This document shows positions 61,956-64,000 of a stretch of 64,000 nt of DNA, one piece after another; position 1 is the first letter of the stretch, and every line of letters starts with the position of its first letter. The position numbers and the translations under genes are program-made. The DNA comes from Calliopsis andreniformis. Lineage: Eukaryota > Arthropoda > Insecta > Hymenoptera > Andrenidae. The DNA is taken from NCBI RefSeq assembly GCF_051401765.1, contig NW_027480423.1:3162001-3226000 (forward strand), written 5' to 3'. The notes under the pieces were generated by a model, which made no database searches, was not told the DNA's origin, and saw only the letters and a program-made list of their open reading frames with translations.

Positions 61956-64000
61956 ATATAAATATAACAGTTTTTCCATCGTATAAAACGAATAATAGCA
62001 ACCAGTGTGAAAGTTATGGTCATTTTACGTTCCGGGCAACCTAGGCATCACCCCAGGTAGTTGTTCCACCAGATCGAATAGTTGGGCCCTAAGAAGTGAA
62101 CGCCAGCTGCATAAAATACAATATAAATACAACAGTTTTTCCATCGTGTAAAACGAATAATTGCTACCAGTATGAAAGTTATGGTCACTTCTACGTTCCG
62201 GGCAGCCTAGGCTTCACTCTGTGGCGTTTTTCCACCACATCGAATAGCTACGGCCTCAGAAGTCAACGCCTGAAGCATAAAATACAATAAAAATACAACA
62301 GTCGTTCCATCCTATAACAGGAATAATTGCAACCCGTGTGAAAGTGATGGTCATTTGTACGTTCCAGGCAACCTAGGCTTCGCTCTAGGGCTTTGGTCCA
62401 CCAGATCGAATTGTTAGGGCCTAAGAAGTCAACGCCAGAAGCATAAGATACAATATAAATATAACAGTTTTTCCATCGTATAATACGAATAATTGCAACC
62501 AGTATGAAGGTTATGGTCATTTCTACTTTCCGGGCAACCTAGGCTTCACCCTAGCGCGTTGTTCCAACAGATTGAATAGTTAGGGCCTTAGAAGTCAACG
62601 CCCGAAGCATGAAATATAAAATAAATAGAACAGTTGTTCCATCGTATAGAACGAATAATAGCATCCAGTGTGAAAGTTATGGTCATTTCTACGTTCCGGG
62701 CAACATCGGCTTCACTCTAGGGCGTTGCTCCTCCAGATCAAACAGTTAATTCCTTAGATGGCAACGCCCGAAGCATAAAATACAAAATAAATAGAACAGT
62801 TTTTCCATCGTATAAAACGAATAATAGCAACCAGTGTGAAAGTTATGATCATTTCTACGTTCCGGCAACCTAGGCTTCATCCCAGGGCGTTGTTCCACCA
62901 GATCGATTAGTTAGGGGCTAAGAAGTGAACGCCAGCAGCATAAAATACAATATAAATACAATAGTTCTTCCATCATATAAAACGAATAATTGCAACCAGT
63001 ATGTAAGTTATGGTCATTTCTACGTTCCGGGCAACCTAGGCTTCACTCTATGGCGTTCTTCCACCACATCGAATAGCTGCGGCCTCAGAAGTCAACGCCT
63101 GAAGCATTAAATACAATAAAAATACAACAGTCTTTCCATCCTATAACTGGAATAATTGCAACCCTTGTGAAAGTGATGGTCATTTGTACGTTCCAGGCAA
63201 CCTAGACATCACTCTAGGGCGTTGTTCCACCAGATCGAATTGTTAGGGCCTAAGAAGTCAACGCCAGAAGCATAAGATACAATATAAATATAACAGTTTT
63301 TCCATCGTATAGAACGAATAATAGCAACCAGTGTGAAAGTTATGGTCATTTCTACGTTCCGGGCAACCTAGGCTTCACGCCTAGGGCGTTGCTCCACCAG
63401 ATCAAACAGTTAGGGCCTTAGAAGTCAACGCCCGAAGCATAAAATACAAAATAAATAGAACAGTTTTTCCATTGTATAAAACGAATAATTGCTACCAGTG
63501 TAAAAGTTATGGTCATTTCTACGTTCCGGGCAACCTAGGATTCACCCTAGGGCGTTGTTCCACCAGATCGAATAGTTAGGGCCTAAGAAGTGAACGCCAG
63601 AAGCATAAAATACAATATAAATACAACAGTTCTTCCATCATATAAAACGAGTAATTGCAACCAGTATGAAAGTAGTGGTCATTTCTACTTTCCGGGCAAC
63701 CCAGACTACACCCTACTGCGTTGCTCCAACAGATCGAATTGTTAGTGCCTTAGAAGTCCACGGCCGAAGCATAAAATACAAAATAAATAGAACTGTTTTT
63801 CCATCGTATAAAACGAATAATTGCTACCAGTGTAAAAGTTATGGTCATTTCTACGTTCCGGGCAACCTAGGCTTCACACTAGGGCGTTGCTCCAACAGAT
63901 TGAATAGTTAGGGCCTTATAAGTCAACGCCCGAACCATAAAATGCAAAAAAAATAGAACAGTGTTTCCAACATATAACAGGAGTAATTGCAACCAGTTTG
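61956..64000. repeat. Mixed monomers to the end of the window
   Basis: About 12.3 monomers continuing out of the window. They resemble the 6-monomer family: CCAGCTGCATAAAATACAAT at 62102, and CCAGCAGCATAAAATACAAT at 62931. Between them are monomers with GATTGTTAGGG-type text and CATAAGATACAATATAAAT, also found near 34850-34930. Single-base losses occur near 62025 (GTCATTTTACG) and 62863 (GTTCCGGCAACC), and one gain near 63378 (TTCACGCCTAGGG). The final 96 bp is an incomplete monomer of the type with a run of eight A. Confidence 0.82.

Larger units (their letters stand above)
1..64000. repeat. Satellite DNA array, ~166 bp monomer, ~385.5 head-to-tail copies
   Basis: Every part of the window is built from one unit of about 166 bp. 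I count the monomer from its landmark TAGTTAGGGCC. In that phase positions 1-30 are moderately GC-rich, 31-83 are strongly A/T-rich (CATAAAATACAATATAAAT, then GTTTTTCC and CGTATAAAACGAATAATTGC), and 84-166 carry TCATTTCTACGTTCCGGGCA, ACCTAGGCTTCAC, CTAGGGCGTTG and CTCCACCAGATCGAA. Starts fall at 1, 167, 333 and so on, and the last full unit ends near 63904, a net drift of only about 6 bp over 385 units. All monomers face the same way. Neighbours differ by many substitutions, while indels are rare and of 1-2 bp. The consensus has about 41% GC and 7 CpG. I see no insertion or unique spacer, and no gene. The family is not one I recognise. Confidence 0.97.

Noticed and set aside
1..64000. TTAGGG, the metazoan telomere hexamer, occurs in TAGTTAGGGCC in most monomers
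   Set aside because: It occurs singly once per 166 bp and is never in tandem, and it varies (TTAGTGCC, TTAGTACC, TTAGGACC). It is part of the monomer, not telomeric repeat.
1..64000. CRISPR array, because of regularly spaced repeats
   Set aside because: There are no unique spacers. The entire 166 bp is repeated with variation, and no cas-like gene or open frame above 94 codons exists.
1..64000. TATAAA-like strings (TATAAAACG, AATATAAATAC) as promoters
   Set aside because: They lie in the A/T-rich third of every monomer and recur hundreds of times without any gene downstream. Satellite transcription cannot be judged from sequence alone.
1..64000. Inverted monomers or transposon insertions breaking the array
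   Set aside because: I scanned for a change of orientation, target-site duplications, long terminal repeats and unique sequence and saw none. All monomers read in one direction.
1..64000. rRNA, 5S, tRNA or snRNA gene arrays as the source of the repeat
   Set aside because: The unit has no A and B box arrangement, no 5S-like internal control region and no tRNA cloverleaf that I could recognise. Length and composition also do not fit.
1..64000. Alpha satellite (171 bp) or the Arabidopsis 178-180 bp centromere repeat
   Set aside because: The unit length and sequence landmarks do not match those families as I know them. The resemblance is limited to size and higher-order organisation.

Overview
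The whole 64 kb window is one uninterrupted satellite DNA array. A monomer of about 166 bp is repeated head to tail, all in the same orientation, about 385.5 times: 385 monomers from position 1 to about 63904, then a partial one. I found no gene, RNA gene, transposon, inversion, CRISPR array, prokaryotic signal or unique sequence. The short open frames (60-94 codons) are frames of the satellite itself. They recur because the same monomer variants recur, and stops in every monomer cut them off.

The window suggests a eukaryotic chromosome, most likely a centromeric, pericentromeric or other heterochromatic block. Megabase-type tandem arrays with a unit near nucleosome or chromatosome length are typical of such regions. 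I do not recognise the monomer from a named family, so I assign no species. The consensus I derived by eye has about 41% GC and seven CpG sites, close to random expectation. That argues weakly against a genome with strong methylation-driven CpG loss.

Layout. 1-1993: mixed monomers. 1994-9793: two tandem copies of a long higher-order repeat (unit 'S', 24 then 23 monomers). 9794-25891: a mosaic of a second multi-monomer block ('B') with truncated and deleted S copies, including a 19-monomer (3153 bp) tandem duplication at 17761-24066. 25892-32265: more diverged fragments of S and B. 32266-41494: a different, patchy set of monomers ('C') with overlapping duplications at 8, 12, 14, 16 and 28 monomer offsets. 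41495-50335: block 'D', duplicated at 22, 19 and 21 monomer offsets, ending in a 7-monomer tandem repeat. 50336-61955: two adjacent 5810 bp copies (exactly 35 x 166) in which I found no difference; each contains a nested 6-monomer repeat. 61956-64000: mixed monomers continuing out of the window.

No genes work together here. The biology is the array: unequal exchange in whole-monomer steps, local homogenisation at different ages, and at least two monomer types distinguished by linked diagnostic positions. S, B, C and D are my labels for this window only. Block edges were set by reading and may be off by up to about one monomer unless stated.
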